From JACKBK01 sp963707275 (GTDB taxonomy: Bacteria; Chloroflexota; Anaerolineae; JAAEKA01): a DNA stretch of 64,000 bases. A model generated the notes under the pieces. That model searched no databases. It worked only from the letters and a program-made list of their open reading frames with translations, and was not told where the DNA came from. The stretch is taken from positions 29,947 to 93,946 of the forward strand of contig CAVPPH010000014.1 in assembly GCA_963707275.1 (NCBI GenBank), in the 5' to 3' direction. A program made the position numbers and the translations under genes. Each line of letters opens with the position of its first letter. The first letter of the stretch is position 1. Of the stretch, positions 53,697 to 62,210 are shown piece by piece.

Positions 53697-55309
53697 CTAC
53701 GGGCCGCTCCTGCGGTAGATTTCCATCAGCCCGTAGGTCGGATCGTCAACTTGCGCGTCGAGCGCGAAGCCCTGCGCCGTCATCCAGTCGAGGAAGGTCC
53801 GTGGATCGATGGCGCTGCTGCCGGATTCTGGGGCGGTAAGGAACGCGCGCATCTTCGGGTCTACCAGAATGACGTCCGGGTCGATAGCGGCCATTGCTTG
53901 GGGCGCCGTCAGCGGCGGATCGTGGTAGGCCGGGTCCGTTTGAACGATGGGTACAAACCAACTGTGGTACGGGAGGTCTTCCAGGCCGAACCAGAACTGA
54001 TGTAGCCCAGCACCGTGCTGCCGGCGGGGATGTGTTGGCGAACCTGCGCAATGTAAGACTGATAAGGTGTCGTCTCTCCGATGCGATGCACATTTCTTGC
54101 CACCTGCCATGCACCTTCTGCAAGCATCGTACTAAACGTCATGGCCAGCGCCAGACGGACAATGGCTCCGCGGCGCACGCCACGGGACCAGCGCCAGAGT
54201 GCGACTGCCGCCCACGCGCAGGATAGCGCCCAGAGAGGTATGAAGCTGATCAGGTAGTTTGCCAGCTTGGACGTGATCAGCAGCGCAAACAGGGCCGGCA
54301 GCAGCAGCGCAGGTATCAACAGCACGCGCGCGTGGCGATCATGGCGGGTCAATGCGTTGCGCGCCAGCCCGATCCAGGCGGCAGGCAGCAGGATAGCCGT
54401 CAACCACAGGCCGGGACGCAGCCAGCGGCGGCCGGTCGCCACGCCCAGTGGATAGCGCAGCGCCTCGCGGCGCAGGTTGTCCAGATACCAGGACGGGTTG
54501 AGCAAGTCGAAGCGCGGCCCGTACTCCTTCGTTTGACCGCGCCAGTCGGCCAGGTCACCCAGCACGTAGGCGCCGTAAGCCAGCCAGGGAAGGGCGAAAC
54601 CGGCCAACAGCATGCCGAGCGCCCGCCACCCGTCCCGGTTCCAGACTACCAGAATCAGTAACACGGCCAGGAAGAATACACCGTAGAGGTGGCTCAACCC
54701 CGCCAGCGCGGCCAGCAGCCCGCTTGCGCCGTACCACACGAGTCGTCGTTGGTGCATGGCGGTGATGTAGGCGTGCAGCGCGGCCAGCCCGAAGACAGGT
54801 ACGGCCAAGTCATAGCGGGCAATGCGCGCGAAGTCGAGCAGTGGGATGCCGGTTGCCTGGAAGCGACCGGTTGCCAGCAAGCGCAGACCGAGCAACAGGG
54901 CAACAGCCAGCAGTCCAACGGTCGTGCCGAACAGCCGCTTGCCCAGCGCATAGGTCAGGCAGAGGGTCAGCAGGCCGAAGACCACCGTCTCCAGCCGCGC
55001 CTGGAACAGACCCGGTCCGGCGATGCGAAATACCAGGGCCAGCGCAGCCGGGTGGAGCGGCATGAAATCGTAATAGCGCTGGTCCATGTTGTAATGGCCG
55101 GCGAACATATCGGAACCAAAGACTCCCTCCGTTGCCAGCTTCCAGCCTGTGCTGGCCTGCCACGGTTCGTCCTCGTAGACCGGCGGCGTCACGTCGAGGC
55201 TGTGGAGTGAAACCAGCCAATAGAAAAGCAACAGCGCCGCAACCATGATCGCCATTTGACGGCGACCCAACGGGGCGGTAGACTGGTGCCCATGCGTCCA
55301 GCGAGTCAT
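53697..55309 (-). CDS. GT39-like membrane glycosyltransferase (frame interrupted once)
   Basis: About 537 aa after repair. An early acidic motif (TPPVYEDEPWQAS) after the first helix, the long extracytoplasmic loop, and ~10 further helices are typical of dolichyl-phosphate mannosyltransferase/ArnT-like GT39/GT83 enzymes that use lipid-linked sugars. The N-terminal frame ends at 53909 with non-homologous residues; the proper end (LEDLPYHSWFVPIVQTD to YRRSGP) lies in another frame to 53697. One missing base near 54003 explains the shift. Start at 55309 or the ATG at 55255; the leading part overlaps the divergent flippase promoter. Confidence 0.8.
55256..55284 (+). promoter_or_regulatory. Flippase promoter TTGACG-N17-TAGACT, leaderless
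   Basis: -35 at 55256-55261, -10 at 55279-55284, seven bases to ATG 55292, so the transcript should start at or one base from the initiation codon. Confidence 0.55.
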
Positions 55310-56623
55310 CGTTTGTTGACAACCCTGCGCCGGTTTGCCGACCGGCTGGATCCGGTTACCCGCGGCTGGGCAGTGATGACCGGTGGAACGGCCGGACGCA
55401 TGGCGCTGGGACTGGTCTCGAGCGTTTTGATTGCGCGTGCACTGGGTCCCTCCCAGTTTGGTGTGTTTGCCGTGCTGGCTGCCGCGGCCGGAATTGTTGG
55501 TGTCATTGCTGATCTCGGCCTGTCCACTACGGCAGTGAAGCAGGTGGCATCGGCGTGGCCGGACGACGGGGAGACGGCCGATCGGCGCTGGCAGGCGTAT
55601 GTTGTTCTGCGTGTGGCGACGTGCAGCCTCATCGTTCTTGTTCCTATTTTACTGGCGCAGCCAATCGCCACCCGGGTCTTGCATCTGGAGGCGCCGGACA
55701 GCGCTGGGCTGCTGCGGCTGGCGATGCTGGGTGTGTTGGCCACCGCGTTGAGCGGCGCAATGAACGTCGCGCTGCAAGGGACGCGGCGGTTTGGCCGGCT
55801 ATCGCAAGTGCTGCTGTTCAACTCGGCGCTGACGGCGATGTTGGCGGTGCTGTTGGCGCAGGCCGGCATGTTAACTCTGGTCACTGCGCTGCTTGTCCTC
55901 GGCATCGTCACCTCACTGGCCACTTTCTTGCTCGCCTTCAAGCTACTGCCTCAGGGGTGGCGAATCGAACGGACGACATTCGACCGCGATCTGCTGCGCA
56001 GCGAGGGCAACGAGCTGATGCGTTTCGGCCGCTGGCTGTGGATCGGCAGCATCTTCGCCGTGCTGACGGCACAGCTTGACGTGCTGTTGCTGAACCGCAT
56101 GGTCCCGGCGGCGGTGGTCGGCTCCTACGCGCTGGCGCTGAGTCTGGCCAGCAAGGCGGACATCGTCAACCAGAGCTTGCACGCCGTGCTGCTGCCCGCG
56201 GCTTCCGCGCTGGAAGGTACTGGCGGGATGCGCGGCTATGTGCGCAACGGCCTGGCGCGCAGCGCGATGATCAGCCTCGCGTTGCTGTTGCTCATCCCGC
56301 TGGCCGGTCCGCTGATAACAACTCTGTACGGTGTTGAGTATTTTGCTGCAGTGCCGCTGTTCAGGGTGCTGCTGCTGGTCGTGATCTTCGACGTCATGAC
56401 CACTCCGCTCCTTCTATTGGCGTTCCCGATGAACCGGCCACGGCTGTTGGCGGCGGCCGACGCGCTGCGGGCCGTCACGTTGGCGGTCATCGCGGTAGCG
56501 CTCATTCCGTCGCTGGGTGCCTGGGGCGCCGTTGTGGCCAAGGCTGCGGCCAAGGTGGCAGGCGCCGCACTGATCATCGTCATTCTGTGGCGCAGCCGGC
56601 GTGGCGCGGCCGACCGGTCATGA
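55292..56623 (+). CDS. Wzx-like polysaccharide flippase (MOP superfamily)
   Basis: A 443-aa protein with 12-14 helices: GGTAGRMALGLVSSVLIARAL with GPSQFGVFAVLAAAAG near the start, LGLSTTAVKQVA, ELMRFGRWLWIGSIFAVL in the middle, and typical late helices. It moves lipid-linked oligosaccharide across the membrane, matching the neighbouring ligase/polymerase and transferases, although it is transcribed from the opposite strand. ATG 55292 is preferred because the promoter abuts it; the frame can be extended to TTG 55256. Confidence 0.87.
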   Translation: MRPASHRLLTTLRRFADRLDPVTRGWAVMTGGTAGRMALGLVSSVLIARALGPSQFGVFAVLAAAAGIVGVIADLGLSTTAVKQVASAWPDDGETADRRWQAYVVLRVATCSLIVLVPILLAQPIATRVLHLEAPDSAGLLRLAMLGVLATALSGAMNVALQGTRRFGRLSQVLLFNSALTAMLAVLLAQAGMLTLVTALLVLGIVTSLATFLLAFKLLPQGWRIERTTFDRDLLRSEGNELMRFGRWLWIGSIFAVLTAQLDVLLLNRMVPAAVVGSYALALSLASKADIVNQSLHAVLLPAASALEGTGGMRGYVRNGLARSAMISLALLLLIPLAGPLITTLYGVEYFAAVPLFRVLLLVVIFDVMTTPLLLLAFPMNRPRLLAAADALRAVTLAVIAVALIPSLGAWGAVVAKAAAKVAGAALIIVILWRSRRGAADRS

Positions 56624-57775
56624 TTGACGCCGCGCCGCCAGATCGCGATACGCAGTCATCGCTTGCTGCCCGATAGCAACGAAACTGAGTTGTGCATCGA
56701 AAAAGGAGCTTGCAGCAGCCGATTGCTCGGACCAGGAATGCGTCAGTGTCAGTTGAGCTGCCGCGGCAAAGGACGCCGGGTTGCCCGGTTGCCACAGCGC
56801 GCCGATTTGACCGTTGTAAGTCATCCGGCGAAACGAGGGGATGTCTGTCACTATCGGCACAACGCCGCAGGCCAGCGCCTCGGCCAGCGCGTAGCCGCTG
56901 CCCTCGCTGTGGCTGCCCAGCACGAAGTAGTCCGCGCCGTTGTAGATCGCTTCCAGATCAAGATGGGGCACCCTGCCCAGCAGCGTCACGGCTCGACTTA
57001 GGGCTGCGCTGCGGTTGATCTGATGCTCGACTCGCGGCAACAACTCCTCGCTGCCGTATGCCAAGTACAGGCGAGCGCTCGGGCACGTAAACAGAACTTC
57101 CTCAAAACCACGCAGCACAGTCAATGGATCCTTGAGATCGATGAGTCGGCCGACCCAAAGAAACACAGGATCGCCGCATAGTCCTGTTTCTGCGCGAGCC
57201 AGATCCTGGGCTTGGCGCCGAAACGACGTGGATCCCTCCATGATCTCAAAGACTGGCTGGGACGGGAGGATCAAACCGGCGTCCAGCCAGGGTACTGCCT
57301 GCTGCCGCGCCGTGAAGAAGAATCCGTCGACGGCGCGCAGGCCCGGTCGCATGTAGAGGGTTCGTGCGCCTGTCGGGGGGTGCTCTGCGTGGTGTTGAGC
57401 GACGATGGGCACGGAATGCGGCAGGCTGCGGCGCATCAGCCCGGCTTGCAGACCATACATCAGACCGTTCAGGTGCAGCGCTGCTGTGTCGCCGCGGTCC
57501 GTACACTGGCGACATAGCTCGACCGCCATTCGCTGGACTGGCCCCGACCGTAGCCAGGAACGCAGGTAAGGCCCGTGCCTGTCAACAACGAAGTGGCAGG
57601 CGATGCCATCGCGTTCGATCGTCGCGTTACGGCCAAAACGCTGCACGATCGTAGCGCTGCCACCGGCCTGGATGACGCCCCCGGCCCAGCCCAGCAGCCC
57701 ATCGAAGCGCAGCAACAGCTCATCCGGGTCAGATACCGCGGCGGGATAGCCGAAGTTAACAAAGACGACCTGCAC
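56618..57775 (-). CDS. Family 4 glycosyltransferase
   Basis: A 385-aa GT-B enzyme: N-terminal half with QVVFVNFGYPAAVSDPDELL and HLNGLMYGLQAGLMRR, donor half with FLWVGRLIDLKDPLTVLRGF, LYLAYGSEELLPRVE and HSEGSGYALAEALACGVVPI (E-x7-E). It overlaps the convergent flippase by 6 bases. Sugar specificity unknown; part of the surface-glycan cluster. Confidence 0.9.
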   Translation of the reverse strand: MQVVFVNFGYPAAVSDPDELLLRFDGLLGWAGGVIQAGGSATIVQRFGRNATIERDGIACHFVVDRHGPYLRSWLRSGPVQRMAVELCRQCTDRGDTAALHLNGLMYGLQAGLMRRSLPHSVPIVAQHHAEHPPTGARTLYMRPGLRAVDGFFFTARQQAVPWLDAGLILPSQPVFEIMEGSTSFRRQAQDLARAETGLCGDPVFLWVGRLIDLKDPLTVLRGFEEVLFTCPSARLYLAYGSEELLPRVEHQINRSAALSRAVTLLGRVPHLDLEAIYNGADYFVLGSHSEGSGYALAEALACGVVPIVTDIPSFRRMTYNGQIGALWQPGNPASFAAAAQLTLTHSWSEQSAAASSFFDAQLSFVAIGQQAMTAYRDLAARRQS

Positions 57776-57847
57776 TACTGGCCTTCCATCAGATCAACAG
57801 GCTGTGTCTCAGCGCTGAGATCGAGTTACGCTGCCGGGGTTGCTCTG

Positions 57848-58732
57848 TCACCTGCGCTCACTGCCTGCCTGCCAGATGGCGTAGTAGTAGCGGGGAGACG
57901 TTGCGACCAGCCGCGAACGAGCGTTGGCGGCCATCAGTTGCCGGTACCGGCGCAGATCGAAACCGTGGGCTTCAAGCTGCGATTTGTCGTCGAAGTCAAC
58001 GTAGCCTTTCATGGGCTTGAAGAAGTCAAAGCCGTTCTCCTGGTACTGCCGGCGTAGCGCGGCCAGCCCCGCGATCCGCTGGCTGGGGTCGCGCACGAAC
58101 GCGAGGCCGGTCAGCAGCAGCAGGCCGCCGGGCGCGACCTTGCACTTGACATACTCGACAAAGGATGGTGGGTCGGCGTAGAACTGCACGCAACGGTTGA
58201 CGACGACCACATCGAACTGCATATCCAGCACATCCAGGTCTTCCAGGTTCATCTGCACCGCCAGCCAGTTCGTATTGTAGAACTTCCTGGCCCGCAGGCC
58301 GTCGTACTCATCCACGAAGTAGTCGATGGCGGTGACCTGGTGGCCGCTGGCTGCCAATCGGTTGCTGAGCCAGCCGTTCCAGGCGCCGAAATCCAGGATG
58401 CGTTGCCGGCCGCGTTTCACCAGTAAGCGGGTGATCACGTCCAGATCGTAAGTCCGCAGCCGCCATTCATGGTTGCCACGTACCGCAGGCGCGTCCGGCA
58501 AGAGCGGGTAGACGGCAGGATCGACGAGGCGTTTTTCGTCGCCGGCTCTGACGGTGCTGAACGGGGGCAGGAAATCTGCCAGCCGTTGCGCCAGAGCTGC
58601 GTCGAGAAACTCCAGCACGCCGTCGCGTACCGCGAACTCGTGGCCTGATGGACAGGCGATGCCAGCGGACTGTGGCCACGTGGCATCGTCGATTTGAAAT
58701 GGCCGGCGGCAATCAGGGCAGAGAAGCTGCAT
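57848..58732 (-). CDS. Class I SAM-dependent methyltransferase with Trm112-like Zn finger
   Basis: A 294-aa protein. The N terminus (LLCPDCRRPF...GIACPSGHEF) is a four-Cys zinc ribbon resembling Trm112-like domains, followed by a Rossmann methyltransferase (RILDFGAWNGWLSNRLA as motif I, FDVVVVNRCVQFY as motif IV). The GxGxG of motif I reads DFGAWNGW. The acceptor is unknown; given the location, a sugar or lipid of the glycan is plausible. Confidence 0.82.
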   Translation of the reverse strand: MQLLCPDCRRPFQIDDATWPQSAGIACPSGHEFAVRDGVLEFLDAALAQRLADFLPPFSTVRAGDEKRLVDPAVYPLLPDAPAVRGNHEWRLRTYDLDVITRLLVKRGRQRILDFGAWNGWLSNRLAASGHQVTAIDYFVDEYDGLRARKFYNTNWLAVQMNLEDLDVLDMQFDVVVVNRCVQFYADPPSFVEYVKCKVAPGGLLLLTGLAFVRDPSQRIAGLAALRRQYQENGFDFFKPMKGYVDFDDKSQLEAHGFDLRRYRQLMAANARSRLVATSPRYYYAIWQAGSERR

Positions 58733-58747
58733 GAAGCGTAGCGCACC

Positions 58748-58781
58748 AGAAACCGGGTTTCTCCAAAGAAACCCGGTTTCT
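58748..58781. repeat. Hairpin AGAAACCGGGTTTC...GAAACCCGGTTTCT
   Basis: 14-bp perfect stem, 6-base loop. Each arm is itself nearly palindromic. It begins at the stop codon of the radical SAM gene (58780) and ends before the methyltransferase start (58732), so it can act as terminator or attenuator between two same-strand genes. Confidence 0.75.
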
Positions 58782-60408
58782 AAAATCCCGTGGTCTCAGG
58801 CCGCTGGTAGGACATGACCTTGTGCAGCGCGCGCAGTTCCAACGGGTGATCGTAGAAGCCGAGCCGGTAGCGCCAGGCCGACGCGGCCCGCAGTGTGTTG
58901 CGTTTCAGGCTGCTCATGCCGGTGTCGGTGGTGGTGGGGTGATAGGCGTTCAGCACCCACTGGAAGTTGGTGATCTGGCGGCGGATCGGGTCGTTGAGCC
59001 AGGGCATGGAGATGCTGCGGCGCTGTGAGAACTCCTGCCAGCTCGGATCGATCCAGCCTTCCAGCGTCTCCGGGAACTGGAAACCGGTCGACTTGGCCTG
59101 CTCGTACAGCTCGCCGGCCAGCGGCACCGGCGTGTACATGTACATGATGATCTCGGTGGCCGGGTTGACCTGCTTCACCGTGCGGATGAACTCGATGGTC
59201 TGGCGGGTGTCTTCGTCGGGATCGGGCGGGTTGCCCAGCACGAAGCTCATCTCCGGCACGATGTCGTAAACGGCCATCTTGCGCGCGATCTCCAGCGTCT
59301 TGGCGGTGCTGGCTTTGCCGCCCTTGTTCATGCGCTGCAACGTCTCGTCGGAGCCCGACTCGGCGCCCAGGAAGACCATCCGCAGGCCGCTGTCGCGCAT
59401 CAGCTCCCACGTGCGCTCGCTGTAGTGCATCATGGTGTCGATGCGCGCTTCGCCCCACCAGCCGATCTGAAGGCCGGCCGCCAGGATGCGCTCGGCGAAC
59501 TCGGCCACGCGCGCTTCAGCGGTGAAGAAGTTGTTGTCGTCGAACTCGACCGCGTTGACGCCCCAGCGATCGACGAACATCTGCACGTCGGCCGCGATCC
59601 GCTCGGCCGACTGCGCCAGCCAGCGGCCGTTGACCATGTTGACCACCGCGCAGAAGTTGCAGAAGAAGGGGCAGCCGTAGCTGCAGTGATGCGTCATGGT
59701 GCGGCTGCCCATGAACGTGCTGCGGATATAGCGCGGCACATCGACACGGTGATACGGCCAGCCGGGCAGCCGGTCCGGATGCGGAATGGGCGCCATCGAA
59801 TTGCTAACTGGTGAACCTGGCTCGCCGGGTTCGAGGACAGGCAAATTGCCAATTGGGGATTGGTGAATTGGTGAATTGTTGTCGGTCAGACCAACCACAC
59901 CAATTTCAACTTCGCTCTCTCCAGCCCCCAGCCCCCAGTCCCCAACCCCCACGTCCCACGCCCCACGCCCCACGCCCCGAAACGCCAACCCCGGCAGCCC
60001 CGTCGGGTCGTCGCCGCGGCGCAGCGCGTCGATCAGACCCTTGAAGATAACCTCGCCGTGGCCGCGCACGACGTAATCGACATAAGGCGCGTTGAGGCAG
60101 GCTTCCCAGTGCTGCGTCGGGAAGTAGCCGCCCCAGATGATGGTCAGGCCGGGGTGGCGCGCCTTGATGGCTTTGCAGGTTGGCACAGCGTCGTTGAGCT
60201 GCGGGCCGGGCATTACCGTGACCGCCAGGATGTCGGCGCCGGTCTCGCGGATCACGCGGTCCAGCGCGTCCACCGGATCGCGTTCGAAGTTGCCGTCCAG
60301 AATCAGGTAGTCGTGTTCGTTCTCCAGCAGCGCGCCAAGAGCCAGCAGCGACATGGGTAGAATCGGCTTGCGCTGGGCGTTGCTGGGTGGGTTGTAGAGT
60401 ATCAGCAT
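58780..60408 (-). CDS. B12-binding-domain radical SAM protein
   Basis: A 542-aa protein: an N-terminal cobalamin-binding-like Rossmann domain (LILYNPPSNAQRKPILPMSL, DILAVTVMPGPQ, IWGGYFPTQHWEACL, VVRGHGEVIF) and a radical SAM domain whose cluster motif is CPFFCNFC (C-x3-C-x2-C). Later segments FDDNNFFTAEARVAEFAERI and GAESGSDETLQRMNKGG are typical of the family that makes or modifies lipids, cofactors and natural products. A ~60-residue insertion between the domains (VGRGAWDVGVGDWGLGAG...) comes from heptad repeats. Reaction unknown. Confidence 0.9.
   Translation of the reverse strand: MLILYNPPSNAQRKPILPMSLLALGALLENEHDYLILDGNFERDPVDALDRVIRETGADILAVTVMPGPQLNDAVPTCKAIKARHPGLTIIWGGYFPTQHWEACLNAPYVDYVVRGHGEVIFKGLIDALRRGDDPTGLPGLAFRGVGRGAWDVGVGDWGLGAGESEVEIGVVGLTDNNSPIHQSPIGNLPVLEPGEPGSPVSNSMAPIPHPDRLPGWPYHRVDVPRYIRSTFMGSRTMTHHCSYGCPFFCNFCAVVNMVNGRWLAQSAERIAADVQMFVDRWGVNAVEFDDNNFFTAEARVAEFAERILAAGLQIGWWGEARIDTMMHYSERTWELMRDSGLRMVFLGAESGSDETLQRMNKGGKASTAKTLEIARKMAVYDIVPEMSFVLGNPPDPDEDTRQTIEFIRTVKQVNPATEIIMYMYTPVPLAGELYEQAKSTGFQFPETLEGWIDPSWQEFSQRRSISMPWLNDPIRRQITNFQWVLNAYHPTTTDTGMSSLKRNTLRAASAWRYRLGFYDHPLELRALHKVMSYQRPETTGF
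59834..59977 (+). repeat. Heptanucleotide repeat insertion in the radical SAM gene, locus E
   Basis: 59922-59977 is eight perfect-length units (CAGCCCC twice, CAGTCCC, CAACCCC, CACGTCC, CACGCCC three times). 59834-59880 has AATTG-based 7- and 8-base units. Together they encode a low-complexity linker in frame. Confidence 0.8.
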
Positions 60409-60412
60409 AAAG

Positions 60413-60440
60413 GTCGTATTTCGTATTGCGTGTTGCGTAG
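60413..60440 (+). repeat. Heptanucleotide repeat upstream of the radical SAM gene, locus G
   Basis: GTCGTAT, TTCGTAT, TGCGTGT, TGCGTAG: four 7-base units five bases before the start codon at 60408 (on the other strand). The rest of 60441-60558 shows nothing that I can name. Confidence 0.65.
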
Positions 60441-60558
60441 GTTTGGATGCTGGAGTATGCTGACCAGATGAATCGGACCGGTGTGGCTTGCACGGAGGCT
60501 GAAGTTCTGTTCACGTCGCTGACGACGCGGATAGCTGAAACGTGCGGTCGGATTGGCG

Positions 60559-61272
60559 TCATGCGATACGATAGAGGGTCAAGGTTTCGCCAGCCAGCTG
60601 CGGGTTGCGGCGATCTGCATTTCGCAGCCCTTTCGCGCAGCGGATCAAGCCAGCCAGCCTCGTCGCCGATGGATGAGAGCAGCAGCAGCGCAACAGCCGC
60701 CGGGTGTCAGGTGCTCGCGCAGGTCGGCAGCGAAGCGTCAGCCAGGCCGTCGGAGCGCAGCGCCCGCTCGAAGCTGCTCCTGGGCTGGCCGCGAAAATAG
60801 GGCGGGTTGAAGACGATCACGTCGAAGCGCTCGTCGGCCACCGGCGTGAATAAATCGCCCTCGCGCACTTCAACTGTGCCCTCGACGCCGTTCAGCAATG
60901 CGTTGATGCGAGCACAGCGCACCGCCGCCGGGTTGATGTCGACTGCCACGACCCGGCCGGCCTGCTGCGCCGCAAACACCGACACCACACCGGTGCCGCA
61001 GCCCAGATCCAGAACTGAGGCATCAGGCGGGATCAGCGGCGTGTCATTCTGAGCGGAGCGAAGAATCTCCTCGCCAGCCATTCACCGGTGAGAAACAGTA
61101 CCGGGTTCAGTACCTCCGGCAGCACCAGGATCGGCCGACCGCCCACTGTCTCCAGCACGACGCGGTTGTGCCGGTGGCGCTGGAAGAGCAGGAACTTGGC
61201 GTGCAGCCAGGCATTCCAGCCGTGCCGCTGCACGAGTTGCCGGGTGGTGGTCATCGTTGTTTCAGGTGACAT
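60559..61272 (-). CDS. PrmC/HemK-like class I methyltransferase (broken into pieces)
   Basis: The N-terminal piece (QLVQRHGWNAWLHAKFLLF...LPEVLNPVLFLTGEWLA) and the catalytic piece (VLDLGCGTGVVSVFAAQQAG as motif I, VAVDINPAAVRCARIN, and FDVIVFNPPYFRG with the NPPY motif) are in different frames, and the end (DLREHLTPGG ... ETLTLYRIA-like) in yet others. A GTCATTCTGAGCGGAGCGAAG-type dispersed repeat sits at the first junction (61043-61071) and may have caused the split. NPPY methyltransferases act on a glutamine or adenine amide/amino group. Start uncertain (ATG 61272 or 61254). Confidence 0.65.
61043..61071. repeat. Dispersed repeat of the 'GTCATTCTGAGCGGAGCG' type
   Basis: One strand translates as RFFAPLRMT, a phrase well known from repeats inserted in many bacterial genomes. 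Here it falls inside a methyltransferase gene at a frame junction. Confidence 0.7.
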
Positions 61273-61299
61273 GTTCACTTCTGAAAAGTGACTGTCAGG
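61265..61299. repeat. Copy of the AAGTGACTGTCA dispersed repeat
   Basis: GGTGACATGTTCACTT-CTGAA-AAGTGACTGTCAGGCC with TCACTT/AAGTGA arms. Same family as 31163-31225. It overlaps the possible start of the preceding methyltransferase. Confidence 0.6.
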
Positions 61300-61317
61300 C
61301 CTTCTCTCCAGAGACGA

Positions 61318-62193
61318 TCAAAGGTAGTGGTCATTCAGCCATGTCGCCGGCGATGTCGCGGCCGAATGCGTCGATCCAGCTTTGCCAGCTTGCTGAACAA
61401 AGCCGGCTCCCGCTCGACCAGATGACTGAGGTACAGACGGCGGCAGGACTGAGCCGACGCCGCGTAACTCGATCACCTCAAAATCGTGGCTGAACTCGTG
61501 CGCCAGCGTCCGCGGCGAGGGATACCAGATAGGTATCGTCGCTGCCATCGCCGACATGGGCCTCGACACCGCTGCCGAAGCGGCGAAATGCTGCGCGCGG
61601 TTTGCCATGCAACAAATGCCAGCCGATCTCCACGGGCAGGTCGGCCCCATCACCACCAACACCAGCGCACCGCCCGGCTTGATCCAGCGCGCCAGTGCTC
61701 CGGCCAGCGGTCGCCGGTCTGGCAGGCAGTTCAGCGGACCGAAGTTGGAAAAGGCGCCGGTGAAGGGTAAATGGTGATCAGTAATCGGTAAGCGGTCAGA
61801 ACTGGCAGCGGCGAGGTCGAGTTGCAGGAAGTCAGCGCGGTTTGCGACGCCGGAGGTTTCGGCCTTGCGGCGGGCGATGTCCAGCATCGACAGCGAGGCG
61901 TCGGTGGCGGTGACGTGGACGCCGCGTTGTGCCAGCCAGACGGCGTCTTCGCCGGTGCCGCAGCCCAGTTCCAGCACCCGGTCGCCCGGCGCAAACAGAT
62001 CGCCGAGGACATCCCACACCGCCACGCGCAGCCAGCGCGCCAGTTGCGTTCCGGTGAAGTCGGCGTCGTAGGCGCTGGCAGCCGCGTCAAATGGATAGGC
62101 CTGTGGAAACCGAGGAGAACTGGCAGGAACTGAAGGAAAGTCCTCTGCTCGCCCCGGGACCGAGGTCGGTGGGGAGCGCATGGAATTTACCAT
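61318..62193 (-). CDS. Class I SAM-dependent methyltransferase
   Basis: A 291-aa protein with YPFDAAASAYDADFTGT, motif I VLELGCGTGEDAVWLAQRG, motif II VTATDASLSMLDIARRKA, and FSNFGPLNCLPDRRPLAG as motif IV region, as in ubiquinone/biotin-type (Methyltransf_11/25) enzymes. The stretch SSDRLPITDHHLPFTG is a translated heptad repeat. The last ~70 residues (from about RPMSAMAATIPIW) read less like the family and may follow a frame slip. It lies 18 bases after the end of the second radical SAM gene. Confidence 0.78.
   Translation of the reverse strand: MVNSMRSPPTSVPGRAEDFPSVPASSPRFPQAYPFDAAASAYDADFTGTQLARWLRVAVWDVLGDLFAPGDRVLELGCGTGEDAVWLAQRGVHVTATDASLSMLDIARRKAETSGVANRADFLQLDLAAASSDRLPITDHHLPFTGAFSNFGPLNCLPDRRPLAGALARWIKPGGALVLVVMGPTCPWRSAGICCMANRAQHFAASAAVSRPMSAMAATIPIWYPSPRTLAHEFSHDFEVIELRGVGSVLPPSVPQSSGRAGAGFVQQAGKAGSTHSAATSPATWLNDHYL
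61769..61800 (+). repeat. Heptanucleotide repeat inside a methyltransferase gene, locus F
   Basis: AAATGGT, GATCAGT, AATCGGT, AAGCGGT, CAGA: same unit type as locus A at 1643-1693, in frame with the gene on the opposite strand. Confidence 0.75.
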
Positions 62194-62210
62194 GCTTCCG
62201 TCGCGCGCGT

